Assembly (NCBI GenBank): GCA_949294735.1
Contig: CASFII010000001.1
Coordinates: 62,001 to 126,000, forward strand
Direction: 5' to 3'
Origin: an uncultured Coriobacteriaceae bacterium
GTDB taxonomy: Bacteria; Actinomycetota; Coriobacteriia; Coriobacteriales; Eggerthellaceae
Length of the DNA stretch: 64,000 nt
The stretch's first letter is position 1. Each line of letters begins with the position of its first letter. The notes under the pieces are model-generated. The model saw only the letters and a program-made list of their open reading frames with translations, was not told where the DNA came from and made no database searches. The translations under genes were made by a program, and so were the position numbers. Of this stretch, positions 44,682 to 52,113 are shown piece by piece.

Positions 44682-45914
44682 AATGTTGTGGCTTCGGTCG
44701 GGACTAAAGATATGCTTCTTGTCGTATTCAGTGCTGAAGCCTACAACATACATTACCAATAGACCTGTTTGCGGCCACAGCATGGTGATGTCCAAGAAGC
44801 CGTGCAGAATAACAGACACAATAACAGCCAGCGTCAAAGCGTAACGCATATGGACTTTGTTTTGACGATGTAGGTGGATGATTTTGTCAACGTTGATAAA
44901 GAAATACGCAAACAGCAGCAGAAAACCTGCAACGCCGAAGTCGAGCAAAATTTCTAGCACCAAGTTGTGAGCATGGTTTGAATCGTGGTTAAAGATTCTT
45001 GAATAAGCGTTATAGCCATAGCCAAAAATAGGTGCATCTTTGATGCCGTCCAAAGCACTGCCCCAAATGCTTAAACGCCTACCCAAGTCGTGCACAATGC
45101 TGTCCATACGCGGTATCCACGTAAGAGTATCCCCTAAGAAAAAGCCACCAAGCAAAAGAGCAGCAAAAACGCCCAGATAAATGAAAAGCCAGCGTTTCTT
45201 TTTGAAAAACGCGAGCATGATAGGACAGGTAATAGCTACAACCACAAAGGTGGTACGACACTCCGTCAAATAAAGGGCAAACAGGTTAATGGGAATTAAA
45301 ACACCATATAAGAATTTGGTCGATAGCTTTTCGCTCTTAGAAATATTAAACAGACAAAAAAGAATAACCAACGAAATAAAGAAGGCGTAATAATTGGGGT
45401 TATAGAAAACAGAAGGATAGCGAGCGCCATAACTCCAGGTCAAACCCATCGCATCTTGAACGAGTGCCACAATAAGACACGGAACACTCATAAAACAGCA
45501 AAAAGAAATAATGATTCGGAAAGTTCTCTGGGTCATTGTGTAGGCAATAAAAATCATGGCGGCAAAAGCAAACACCATGAAGATGCCGACAAGAAAATCT
45601 CGAAGCTCTCCACCATGGAAAGCGGTTACCAAGATTGAAAGCACCCAAAATAATGAAAGAAACCTTAGGTCCTTTTTTCTTCTTAAGAAAATGAATTGCT
45701 GGTTCGTTCTAAAAATATAAAACGGCAGCAAGATCAATGCGATGATTTCAGCGGTTACACCCAAAAAAATTGAGGCAGTTAAACCTAAAAGAACCTTTTC
45801 GTTAGAAGAAAAGTCGGAGAAATAGTCTTTAAGATTCTGTATGAACCGCGAAATAAAACCCCTCTGCTTTGAGGGGCTCTTCTGCAAGTCAGTATGGTTA
45901 GTATCTAAAGCCAT
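44616..45914 (-). CDS. O-antigen ligase/polymerase-like membrane protein
   Basis: Polytopic protein of 432 residues with about eleven or twelve helices and the Wzy_C-type external loop. Its motif SNHAHNLVLEILLDFGVAG carries the conserved HxHN followed by E typical of O-antigen ligases and polymerases (WaaL/Wzy/RfaL family). In a Gram-positive it would polymerise or attach surface glycans. No Shine-Dalgarno is visible before the ATG, while a TATTAT box ends five bases upstream, so a leaderless mRNA is possible. The gene is locally AT-rich compared with its neighbours and stands alone, which may indicate transfer. Confidence 0.85.
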   Translation of the reverse strand: MALDTNHTDLQKSPSKQRGFISRFIQNLKDYFSDFSSNEKVLLGLTASIFLGVTAEIIALILLPFYIFRTNQQFIFLRRKKDLRFLSLFWVLSILVTAFHGGELRDFLVGIFMVFAFAAMIFIAYTMTQRTFRIIISFCCFMSVPCLIVALVQDAMGLTWSYGARYPSVFYNPNYYAFFISLVILFCLFNISKSEKLSTKFLYGVLIPINLFALYLTECRTTFVVVAITCPIMLAFFKKKRWLFIYLGVFAALLLGGFFLGDTLTWIPRMDSIVHDLGRRLSIWGSALDGIKDAPIFGYGYNAYSRIFNHDSNHAHNLVLEILLDFGVAGFLLLFAYFFINVDKIIHLHRQNKVHMRYALTLAVIVSVILHGFLDITMLWPQTGLLVMYVVGFSTEYDKKHIFSPDRSHNILFHQHAEEPELASAERGISDR

Positions 45915-46140
45915 TTGTGATAATAACTAATTAAAGTCTCATTCATTCAGGGTTAAATACATTATCGCGAAGTATAGCCAACACAAAATGCCAATTCAAT
46001 CGATTTAAATTACGTGTAGCTTACAAATTAGTAAGGAATTGTTGATTTTTGATAATTTTTGCAATAATCCCTTATCTACCTGGGCTTTTTCATTTATGAG
46101 TTTTTGATGTTGTGCCATGTTGAAAACTTGTGCAAATCGG

Positions 46141-46179
46141 TGACCAAAATATACCGGAAATGACCAAAATTGACCAAAA
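46141..46179. repeat. Three direct repeats of TGACCAAAA
   Basis: Exact copies at 46141-46149, 46161-46169 and 46171-46179, start-to-start spacing 20 and 10 bases, that is two and one helical turns. They lie in the AT-rich gap of about 540 bases between the O-antigen-ligase-like gene and tRNA-Ser. They could bind a regulator cooperatively. No gene is seen at 45915-46271. Confidence 0.55.
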
Positions 46180-46227
46180 ATTACGGAAAAATTCGGAGTT
46201 TTCCACAATGCCAAAAACAAAGGAAAA

Positions 46228-46259
46228 CCCTCTTTGACCTGCGGTAATGTCAAAGAGGG
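46228..46259 (-). terminator. Terminator-like hairpin
   Basis: Perfect 11-bp stem CCCTCTTTGAC/GTCAAAGAGGG (46228-46238 and 46249-46259) with a ten-base loop. On the minus strand it is followed by TTTTCCTTTGTTTTTGG. It lies beyond the duplicated tRNA end and may have served the element there. Confidence 0.65.
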
Positions 46260-46271
46260 CAAAAACACTAG

Positions 46272-46294
46272 ATGGCGGAGGAGGAGGGATTCGA
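46272..46294 (-). repeat. Duplicate of the tRNA-Ser(CGA) 3' end (att-like)
   Basis: These 23 bases are identical to 46451-46473, the 3' end of the complete tRNA-Ser(CGA) gene from the T-loop through CCA plus one base; identity stops exactly at both sides. A direct repeat of a tRNA 3' end is the mark left by tyrosine-recombinase integration. Here only 179 bases separate the copies, with no integrase, so this is probably a scar of a lost or collapsed element. Confidence 0.75.
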
Positions 46295-46394
46295 CAATCC
46301 GCTCCCTTTGGTCGCGTATTTCTTACGTCGGGCTTCGCCCTCCTTATTGAACAGCCCACTGGGCTGTTCAACCTTCTCAGGGTTCGAATCCCTC
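46284..46394. mobile_element. Small element with 11-bp inverted termini (candidate)
   Basis: GAGGGATTCGA at 46284-46294 is exactly inverted at 46384-46394 (TCGAATCCCTC). Between them are a GGGC-TTCG-CCC hairpin (46330-46340) and the 25-nt palindrome at 46347-46371. Both termini are T-arm-like; the right one could form a tRNA T-arm on the plus strand (AGGG-TTCGAAT-CCCT) without the rest of a tRNA. The minus strand is open through it, reading SGLFNKEGEARRKKYATK and ending at TAG 46270. Non-autonomous element or repeat; no transposase nearby. Confidence 0.45.
46347..46371. repeat. Palindromic repeat, copy B
   Basis: TTGAACAGCCC (46347-46357) and GGGCTGTTCAA (46361-46371) around ACT. It has the same 25-nt length and CCACTGG core as the palindrome at 22-46. 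Differences from copy A fall mostly in pairs that keep base pairing, for example G/C to A/T at the third position from each end. Confidence 0.65.
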
Positions 46395-46415
46395 TGTACT
46401 AGTTGAACGATATAC

Positions 46416-46440
46416 AAAAAAGCGAGTCCTAAAGACTCGC
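46416..46440 (-). terminator. tRNA-Ser(CGA) terminator
   Basis: Minus-strand stem GCGAGTC/GACTCGC (46434-46440 and 46422-46428) with loop TTTAG, followed by six T. It lies 11 bases after the tRNA 3' end. Confidence 0.85.
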
Positions 46441-46451
46441 AACATTATTCA

Positions 46452-46544
46452 TGGCGGAGGAGGAGGGATTCGAACCCTCGTTACCAGGAGTACTGGTAAA
46501 ACGGTTTTCGAGACCGCCGCATTCAACCGCTCTGCCACCCCTCC
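46452..46544 (-). tRNA. tRNA-Ser (CGA)
   Basis: Complete 93-nt type II tRNA with long variable arm and encoded CCA. The acceptor stem pairs GGAGGGG with CTCCTCC (one G-U), the discriminator is G73, and the anticodon loop contains CGA (for UCG codons). The last 22 bases are duplicated at 46273-46294. Confidence 0.95.
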
Positions 46545-46613
46545 GTGGGTGTCGGCTTGGTTAGTGCCGAACATGCACCTTGTATCTTTTGCATCGCAGC
46601 AGAATAAAACAGG

Positions 46614-46647
46614 TGCAAAAAATATAGAAGCGGCTTTACGCCGCCTT
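46614..46647 (-). terminator. tRNA-Ser(GGA) terminator
   Basis: Minus-strand hairpin AAGGCGGC/GCCGCTT with one bulge (46640-46647 and 46628-46634), loop GTAAA, followed by TATATTTTTTGC. It lies eight bases after the tRNA. Confidence 0.75.
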
Positions 46648-46654
46648 AAAATTC

Positions 46655-46746
46655 TGGCGGAGAGATGGGGATTCGAACCCCAGATACCCTTTTGGGGTAT
46701 ACACGATTTCCAATCGTGCTCCTTCGGCCAGCTCGGACATCTCTCC
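46655..46746 (-). tRNA. tRNA-Ser (GGA)
   Basis: Complete 92-nt type II tRNA with encoded CCA. The acceptor stem GGAGAGA pairs with TCTCTCC. The anticodon stem is CACGA/TCGTG, the anticodon is GGA (reads UCC and UCU), and the long variable arm is TATACCCC..GGGGTAT-like. It lies 110 bases upstream of tRNA-Ser(CGA) in the same direction, each with its own terminator. Confidence 0.95.
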
Positions 46747-46876
46747 GCTTACCAATAATCACGCTTCTCTTGCGAAGCGCAGCCTGTGTAGTATACAACA
46801 GCGCAAGAATGCTCACAAGAACCAAATTGCTTGCGCATTCAATTTTTGCATTAAGGTTCGCTGACGCTGATAAAAA

Positions 46877-48019
46877 CTATTTCTCGGAAGCTTTTTCTTC
46901 TTCGCTGGTAGCTGCCTCATCTGAAGAGCCATCAGCGCTTTCAGCTTCTGGATCCGCGCCCTCTTCCCCGCTATCAGCTTCGCCTTCAGACAGGGTAACA
47001 TTGTAGGACACGTCATCAGGGATTTCGTTAATCACAATCTCAGCTTGTTCGCGATATTCTTCAAGCCAAGCATTGTATGCAGTCTGTTGTTCTTCACTTT
47101 GCACTTGCGATTTCACTTCATCAACAAACTCGTCGGGCAGCTGATCCATAGAAGTTACTTTGCTTGGGGCATGGAAGACATCGGTGCACTTAATGATATG
47201 GATACCATAGCTGCTGGTCACCAACCCACTCATTTCGCCCTTATCAAGTTCATCGAGCGCACTTTGATATTCTGTTACAAAACTTGTCAATTTGTCCCAA
47301 CCAACATTTCCACCATTGGAAGCAGAGCTATCTTTGGAATATTCTTTTGCAGCGTCTTCGAAACTAATGCTGCCACTCTTCAGTTGGTTAAGTACTTCTT
47401 GCGCAGTGTCTTCATCTTCAGTGTTAAATAAAATGTGAGAAGACTTCTTTGCGCCATCATAATTTTCCACTAAATCGTTTGCCTTGGTAACGAGCTCTTC
47501 TTCGGAAGGCTCATCCGAAGTAGCAAAGGTTTGATAAAGCCCCTGAGAAAGCAGGGAATTTTCAATGTTGGTTCTATACTCATCTTCGCTCATGCCGGCA
47601 GATTCCAGAGCACTTTGCCAAGCCTCATCAGTGTCGTAATAGCTCTTCATGGAGTCGATGTAGGAATTAACCTCATCTTCTTCGGCTGTAACACCTTTTT
47701 CAGCAGCACCTTGACGAACTAATTCCTGATCAATGAAGGTGTCCAAAACTTCTTCGCGAACCTTTTCAGGTGTGTAGCCATTCTGCTCCATCCACTCAGC
47801 CCAGGTGCTTTCATCGGTAAGACCTAGTTGCGTGCGCACTGTTTCAACTGTTTCGGTAACTTGACCTTCGTAGATGTTGGTTCCGTTCACCGTGGCAGCT
47901 ACTGGCCCAGAAGTGGTAGAAGTACCAAGAGAAGAGCCTGAACAGGCGGTTAAACCCATGATACAAGCGGTGGTTAAGCTAGCAGCACAAACAAGCTTCA
48001 CAAAAGCGGAAGATTTCAT
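46877..48019 (-). CDS. prsA: PrsA-like lipoprotein foldase (parvulin peptidyl-prolyl isomerase)
   Basis: Extracytoplasmic folding factor of 380 residues. The signal peptide ends in the lipobox LTAC (Cys26), so it is lipid-anchored. A SurA-N-like helical region (about residues 40-190) precedes the parvulin domain with SSHILFNTEDEDTAQEVLNQ, SKDSSASNGGNVGWD and SSYGIHIIKC (about 190-285). The C-terminal 45 residues are acidic low complexity. AAAGGGG precedes the ATG. It should assist folding of secreted proteins, possibly including the exported c-type cytochromes and wall enzymes of this cell. Confidence 0.9.
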   Translation of the reverse strand: MKSSAFVKLVCAASLTTACIMGLTACSGSSLGTSTTSGPVAATVNGTNIYEGQVTETVETVRTQLGLTDESTWAEWMEQNGYTPEKVREEVLDTFIDQELVRQGAAEKGVTAEEDEVNSYIDSMKSYYDTDEAWQSALESAGMSEDEYRTNIENSLLSQGLYQTFATSDEPSEEELVTKANDLVENYDGAKKSSHILFNTEDEDTAQEVLNQLKSGSISFEDAAKEYSKDSSASNGGNVGWDKLTSFVTEYQSALDELDKGEMSGLVTSSYGIHIIKCTDVFHAPSKVTSMDQLPDEFVDEVKSQVQSEEQQTAYNAWLEEYREQAEIVINEIPDDVSYNVTLSEGEADSGEEGADPEAESADGSSDEAATSEEEKASEK

Positions 48020-48145
48020 ACGACCCCTTTAATGTTAGATTCATTAAATTCTGTAAATACGCAAAAGAGAGCGACCGTATTTTCTCATACGAAGCACCGT
48101 GTAACCTGAGGCGCACAATATGCCCAAATCTGCTTCACAAATAGA

Positions 48146-48178
48146 CTGCAAAGCCCCTCTGTTCAACACAGAGGGGCT
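48146..48178 (-). terminator. typA terminator
   Basis: Perfect 11-bp stem AGCCCCTCTGT/ACAGAGGGGCT (48152-48162 and 48168-48178), loop TCAAC. The T-tract after it on the minus strand is short (TT), so strength is uncertain. Confidence 0.6.
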
Positions 48179-48261
48179 CTTCAATTACGGAAAATTTTGT
48201 CTTCCCGACAGCGAACTCTAGCAGCGTAAGCAAACTAAGCGTGTCCGCAGACGAAAAGTAA

Positions 48262-50073
48262 CTAGTTCTTTGCTGCCTTTTTACGTTCTACCGCAGAAAG
48301 AATACGCTTACGCAAACGAATACTTTTTGGCGTGATTTCTACTAGCTCGTCATCTTCGATGTATTCCAAAGCCTCTTCGAGCGTAAAGGTAATAGGTGGC
48401 GTAAGCTGAATAGCTTTATCTGCCGTAGAAGAGCGCTGGTTACCCAGGTTCTTCGTACGAGCAACATTTACCACCATATCGCCTTCTTTGGCGCTTTCGC
48501 CTACAATCATGCCTTCATAACATTCGTCACCAGGGCTAATAAACAGCCTACCACGCTGTTGAAGGGTGTCTAAAGCATAGGCAACGGCTTTTTCGGTGGT
48601 CATAGCAATCATGGAGCCATTTTTACGTCCGCCCATTTCACCCGAGAAGGGGCCATATTCGCGGAAGCGGTGGAACAGTACAGCTTCACCATGCGTAGCG
48701 TTCAGGATACGCGTCTTTAGACCCATAGTTCCACGGGTTGGAATACTGAATGTGAGATGCGTGACATTGTCGTCAGAGGCCATGCTTTCCATGATGCCGC
48801 CAGCATTGCCCATTACCTCAATAGCTTTACCAGAGTATTCATTCGGAACATCTACCGTAGCTTCTTCGATTGGCTCAAGTTTGCTACCGTCTTCAGCCTT
48901 TTTATAAACAACCTGCGGACGCCCCACCTGGAACTCAAAGCCTTCACGACGCATGGTCTCCATCAGAACCGAAAGATGCAAAACGCCGCGTCCCGCAACT
49001 TCAATACCACTTTTATCTTCACGCTCGTTTATGCGCATGGAAATATTGCTTTCCTTTTCGCGCATTATGCGTTCCTTTAGTTGACGACCGCCAACAATGT
49101 CACCCTCGCGACCAACAAGTGGGCTGGTAGAAGCTTCAAACACTACCGACATCGTAGGTTCTTCTACGGCAATAGGTTGCATCTGGACAGGGTTTTCTCT
49201 GTCCGTTATAACATCACCGATGTCCGCCCCTTCAATGCCAATAACTGCCACAATATCACCAGCATGCGCTTCAGGAACTTCTGCTTTACCCAAGTTTTCA
49301 AAGGTGTAGACCTTGCGAATCTGTGCATTGTATTCAGTGCCGTCAGGACGCACTACCAAAACCTGTTCCTTTTCATGGAGCGTACCGCTGGACAGACGAC
49401 CAACACCAATACGCCCTTCATAACTGCTGTGATCAACGGTGCACACCTGCAATGCAACTGGACCATCAATATCAACATCAGGTGCAGGAATTTCTTCCAA
49501 GATAGTATCTAGCAAGGGAACCATGTTCATATTGCCATCTTCTGGCTCAAAGCGCGCATAGCCATTAACCGCTGAGGCGTAAATGATAGGAAAATCAAGC
49601 TGTTCGTCGCTAGCGCCCAATTCCACCATGAGGTCAAACACCTTATTAACCGCTTCTTCAGGGTTTGCGTTTGGGCGGTCAATCTTGTTCACGACTACCA
49701 CAATGCGCAAATTAGCCGCCAACGCATGGGAAAGAACAAAGCGTGTTTGCGGTTTAGGGCCTTCATAAGCATCCACAATCAACAGGGCGCCGTCTGCCAT
49801 GTTTAAGACGCGTTCCACTTCCCCGCCGAAATCCGCATGACCAGGAGTGTCTATGACGTTAATCTTCACTCCTTTATAGGTGATGGAAATATTCTTCGAA
49901 AGAATAGTGATGCCACGTTCACGTTCCTGGTCATTACTGTCCAAAACGCGTTCTTCTACCTGCTGATTCTCACGAAACACACCAGCGGTATACAAAAGAC
50001 GGTCAACCAGCGTAGTTTTACCATGGTCAACGTGTGCGATGATGGCTACATTACGTAAATTCTCTTGCTTCAT
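48262..50073 (-). CDS. typA: Translational GTPase TypA/BipA
   Basis: Ribosome-binding GTPase involved in stress adaptation and ribosome assembly (603 residues). G-motifs: AHVDHGKTT (G1), RGITILSKN (G2), DTPGHADFGG (G3), NKIDRPNA (G4) and SAVNG (G5). EF-G-like domains II, III and V and the TypA-specific C-terminus (IFTPPITFTLEEALEYI-like, here LTPPITFTLEEALEYI, and RLRKRIL) follow. AAGGACAAGGA precedes the ATG. It appears monocistronic. Confidence 0.95.
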   Translation of the reverse strand: MKQENLRNVAIIAHVDHGKTTLVDRLLYTAGVFRENQQVEERVLDSNDQERERGITILSKNISITYKGVKINVIDTPGHADFGGEVERVLNMADGALLIVDAYEGPKPQTRFVLSHALAANLRIVVVVNKIDRPNANPEEAVNKVFDLMVELGASDEQLDFPIIYASAVNGYARFEPEDGNMNMVPLLDTILEEIPAPDVDIDGPVALQVCTVDHSSYEGRIGVGRLSSGTLHEKEQVLVVRPDGTEYNAQIRKVYTFENLGKAEVPEAHAGDIVAVIGIEGADIGDVITDRENPVQMQPIAVEEPTMSVVFEASTSPLVGREGDIVGGRQLKERIMREKESNISMRINEREDKSGIEVAGRGVLHLSVLMETMRREGFEFQVGRPQVVYKKAEDGSKLEPIEEATVDVPNEYSGKAIEVMGNAGGIMESMASDDNVTHLTFSIPTRGTMGLKTRILNATHGEAVLFHRFREYGPFSGEMGGRKNGSMIAMTTEKAVAYALDTLQQRGRLFISPGDECYEGMIVGESAKEGDMVVNVARTKNLGNQRSSTADKAIQLTPPITFTLEEALEYIEDDELVEITPKSIRLRKRILSAVERKKAAKN

Positions 50074-50142
50074 TCCTTGTCCTTGTATCTTTCTTTTATC
50101 TTTTCAGTATTAACTGCACAATAACTCGTATGTCTTTAGAAA

Positions 50143-50709
50143 CTACGCTTCCTCTTCTTCAAGCTTGCGAAGAAGCTGCTTTTTTTGCTTTTGAAGAGCC
50201 TTTAAGTGTTCTTCAATGGTGGAAAGCGATCGCTGTGCTGAAACAATTTGGATGATACCCCAAACCGCAGCAGTTCCAGCCAAAGCTGCCACTACGCCAA
50301 ATAACCCAAAAGGCCGTCTTCCACAAATAAGAGCAATAATTCCTCCAACAACAGCAAAGGCAATGCCGTTGCGGCGTTCGTCTAGAAGTATGTCGCGCTG
50401 GGCAATCAACTGCGTCCGAGCGGCCGCAATGCCGGCCAAGCGACCTTCAATTTCGCTCGCAGTTCGTCGGGAAGATGTTTTTGCCGAAGCCCCTGTACGA
50501 CCAGCCTTAGAGCCCTTACCTTCCGTAAGGTATTCATAGGCTTCCTGAAGACGCTTGAACTGTTCGGTCGCTCTGTCTTGAAGCTTCTTGTTTCCTGCAA
50601 ACCTATCTGGATGCAGAATCTGCACTGTTTCCCGATAGGCTGTTTTGATGTCGGCCGCTGTAGCGTCTTCCCCTAATCCTAAGATATGTAAGGCTTCGTT
50701 TCGGTTCAT
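50143..50709 (-). CDS. J-domain membrane protein
   Basis: A 188-residue protein. Residues 1-65 are a J domain with ALHILGLGEDATAADIKTAY and the essential HPD (in ILHPDRFAG), which stimulates DnaK-type chaperones. A basic/Ser linker and a helix follow, then two close hydrophobic segments (about 113-127 and 130-152) and a C-terminal coiled coil rich in Lys, Gln and Glu. It is not DnaJ itself: the Gly/Phe region and zinc finger are absent. It probably recruits DnaK to the membrane. GATAGGGAAGT precedes the ATG. Confidence 0.82.
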   Translation of the reverse strand: MNRNEALHILGLGEDATAADIKTAYRETVQILHPDRFAGNKKLQDRATEQFKRLQEAYEYLTEGKGSKAGRTGASAKTSSRRTASEIEGRLAGIAAARTQLIAQRDILLDERRNGIAFAVVGGIIALICGRRPFGLFGVVAALAGTAAVWGIIQIVSAQRSLSTIEEHLKALQKQKKQLLRKLEEEEA

Positions 50710-50860
50710 ACTTCCCTATCGACCGACTTGCAGAATTCTTCCAAAGCAGGTTCAAGCACAAACGCTCGAAGCCCACTTTTTACAACTTGGTAATGGTAGC
50801 ATGCACGCGGTTTGGAAAAATGCACATTCCTAGAAGTTCACGTCATGACCACCTAAGAGA

Positions 50861-50904
50861 GCAAAAATAAGTCAGGCCTTACGGCATGCACACCATAAGA
50901 CCTG
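50861..50904 (-). terminator. Terminator after the 29-residue membrane peptide gene
   Basis: Minus-strand stem CAGGTCTTATGG/CCGTAAGGCCTG, 12 bp with two G-U pairs (plus arms 50893-50904 and 50873-50884), followed by ACTTATTTTTGC. It lies 51 bases after the stop of the small gene and supports that gene being a separate transcript. Confidence 0.7.
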
Positions 50905-50955
50905 AATATTCTTGGATAAGCTACTTGGAGCGTAAAACTGAAAACAGTTTACTCG

Positions 50956-51045
50956 TTACTTGTTTGCATCCTTGCGCATAACAAGAACTAATACGACAAG
51001 CAAAATAATTGCCAGACCGCCCCAAACAATAAGTTGCGAATCCAT
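50956..51045 (-). CDS. Unrecognised 29-residue single-pass membrane peptide
   Basis: Short frame from ATG at 51045 to TAA at 50956. An excellent GGAAGGGG lies four bases before the ATG. The product starts MDSQLIVWGG, continues with a hydrophobic helix of about 18 Ile/Leu/Val residues and ends in a basic MRKDANK tail, giving N-out/C-in topology. It is framed by the nagB terminator upstream and its own terminator downstream. No family was recognised; it could be a small regulator of a membrane complex or a membrane-active peptide. Confidence 0.7.
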   Translation of the reverse strand: MDSQLIVWGGLAIILLVVLVLVMRKDANK

Positions 51046-51120
51046 GGTTCCCCTTCCAACAAAGCTTCATCCTTAGCTTTTAACCGAAGGTATCCTACTC
51101 CCACACGAAAGCTGCGTCAA

Positions 51121-51151
51121 CCAAAAAGCCCCAAGATGAAACTTGGGGCTT
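51121..51151 (-). terminator. nagB terminator
   Basis: Perfect 10-bp stem AAGCCCCAAG/CTTGGGGCTT (51126-51135 and 51142-51151), loop of six, followed on the minus strand by TTTGG within a five-T run. Confidence 0.85.
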
Positions 51152-51218
51152 AGAAAAGTTCATTGATTATTGAGGTTCAAGCAGGAAAACGTTCCTTCTA
51201 AACCAAGTATTCAGCAAG

Positions 51219-51947
51219 CTACTTACAAAGTGAACCAGCTTCCGCATCAACAATGACCGTTACATCGGGATGGAACTGCAATACCGAAGCAGGAACCTGG
51301 GGAGTGACTTCACCAAAGAAAGCATCGTGAACAATTTGAGCTTTACCAGCGCCGTTCGCAACTACCAAAATCTTTTTCGCATGCATAATGGTGCCAACAC
51401 CCATGGTGTATGCCTCACGCGGAACTTCGTCAATAGAATCAAAGAGACGGCTGTTCGCCTGAATAGTGCTTTCGGTCAGCTTTACCAGATGGGTTTCTTT
51501 CGGGAAAACATCACAAGGTTCATTAAAGCCAATGTGCCCATTGTGACCCAAGCCTAAAAGCTGAACATCTACCCCACCAGCTTCATTAATAGCTTGCTCA
51601 TACGCAGCACACGCTGCCTCAGCATCTGGGTTTGCTCCGTCTGGCACATGAGTGTTTTCTGGGTTGATGTTTACATGATCAAACAGATTGTCTTGCATGA
51701 AGTAGCGATAGCTTTGAGGATGTTTGGGATCAAGTCCACGATATTCGTCAAGGTTATATGAGGTTACCTGAGAAAAGTCCAGCTTTCCTTCTTCATAATC
51801 CTTTACTAAATCTTGGTAAAGGCCAATTGGAGTTGTACCCGTTGCCAAACCCAAAACGCAATCTGGCTTTTCGTTCATTACCGAAGCAATAACGTCCGCA
51901 GCTAAACGGCTCATTTCTTCATAGTCTTTGGCAATAATGAACTTCAT
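51219..51947 (-). CDS. nagB: Glucosamine-6-phosphate deaminase
   Basis: Converts glucosamine-6-phosphate to fructose-6-phosphate and ammonia in amino-sugar use. The 242-residue protein has LGLATGTTPIGLYQDL, SYNLDEYRGLDPKHPQSY and LLGLGHNGHIGFNEP, with the family's catalytic Asp, His and Glu. It stands alone without nagA or a transporter, so its regulon partners must be elsewhere. AGAAAGGGCGGG is about 9 bases before the ATG. Confidence 0.94.
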   Translation of the reverse strand: MKFIIAKDYEEMSRLAADVIASVMNEKPDCVLGLATGTTPIGLYQDLVKDYEEGKLDFSQVTSYNLDEYRGLDPKHPQSYRYFMQDNLFDHVNINPENTHVPDGANPDAEAACAAYEQAINEAGGVDVQLLGLGHNGHIGFNEPCDVFPKETHLVKLTESTIQANSRLFDSIDEVPREAYTMGVGTIMHAKKILVVANGAGKAQIVHDAFFGEVTPQVPASVLQFHPDVTVIVDAEAGSLCK

Positions 51948-52085
51948 ACTTGATACCCGCCCTTTCTTTGTCGTCGAGAATATACCTAGGTGTCTATATC
52001 CCCAACATACACCCCGTACGTATGCTTCAGAGAGTTACGAAAGAAAAAACACAACTACACTACGCACTCAATGTAAAACATACAT

Positions 52086-52110
52086 AAAACCGCCCCGAGG
52101 GGGCGGTTTT
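52086..52110. terminator. adk terminator (bidirectional form)
   Basis: Perfect 11-bp stem AAAACCGCCCC/GGGGCGGTTTT (52086-52096 and 52100-52110) with loop GAG; A and T runs on both sides are part of the stem. It begins four bases after the adk stop on the minus strand. Confidence 0.85.
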
Positions 52111-52113
52111 GAA

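Noticed and set aside
46379-46397. tRNA-like T-arm on the plus strand
   Set aside because: Only the T-arm is present; no matching acceptor 5' strand, D-arm or anticodon arm was found upstream, so it is not a tRNA gene.
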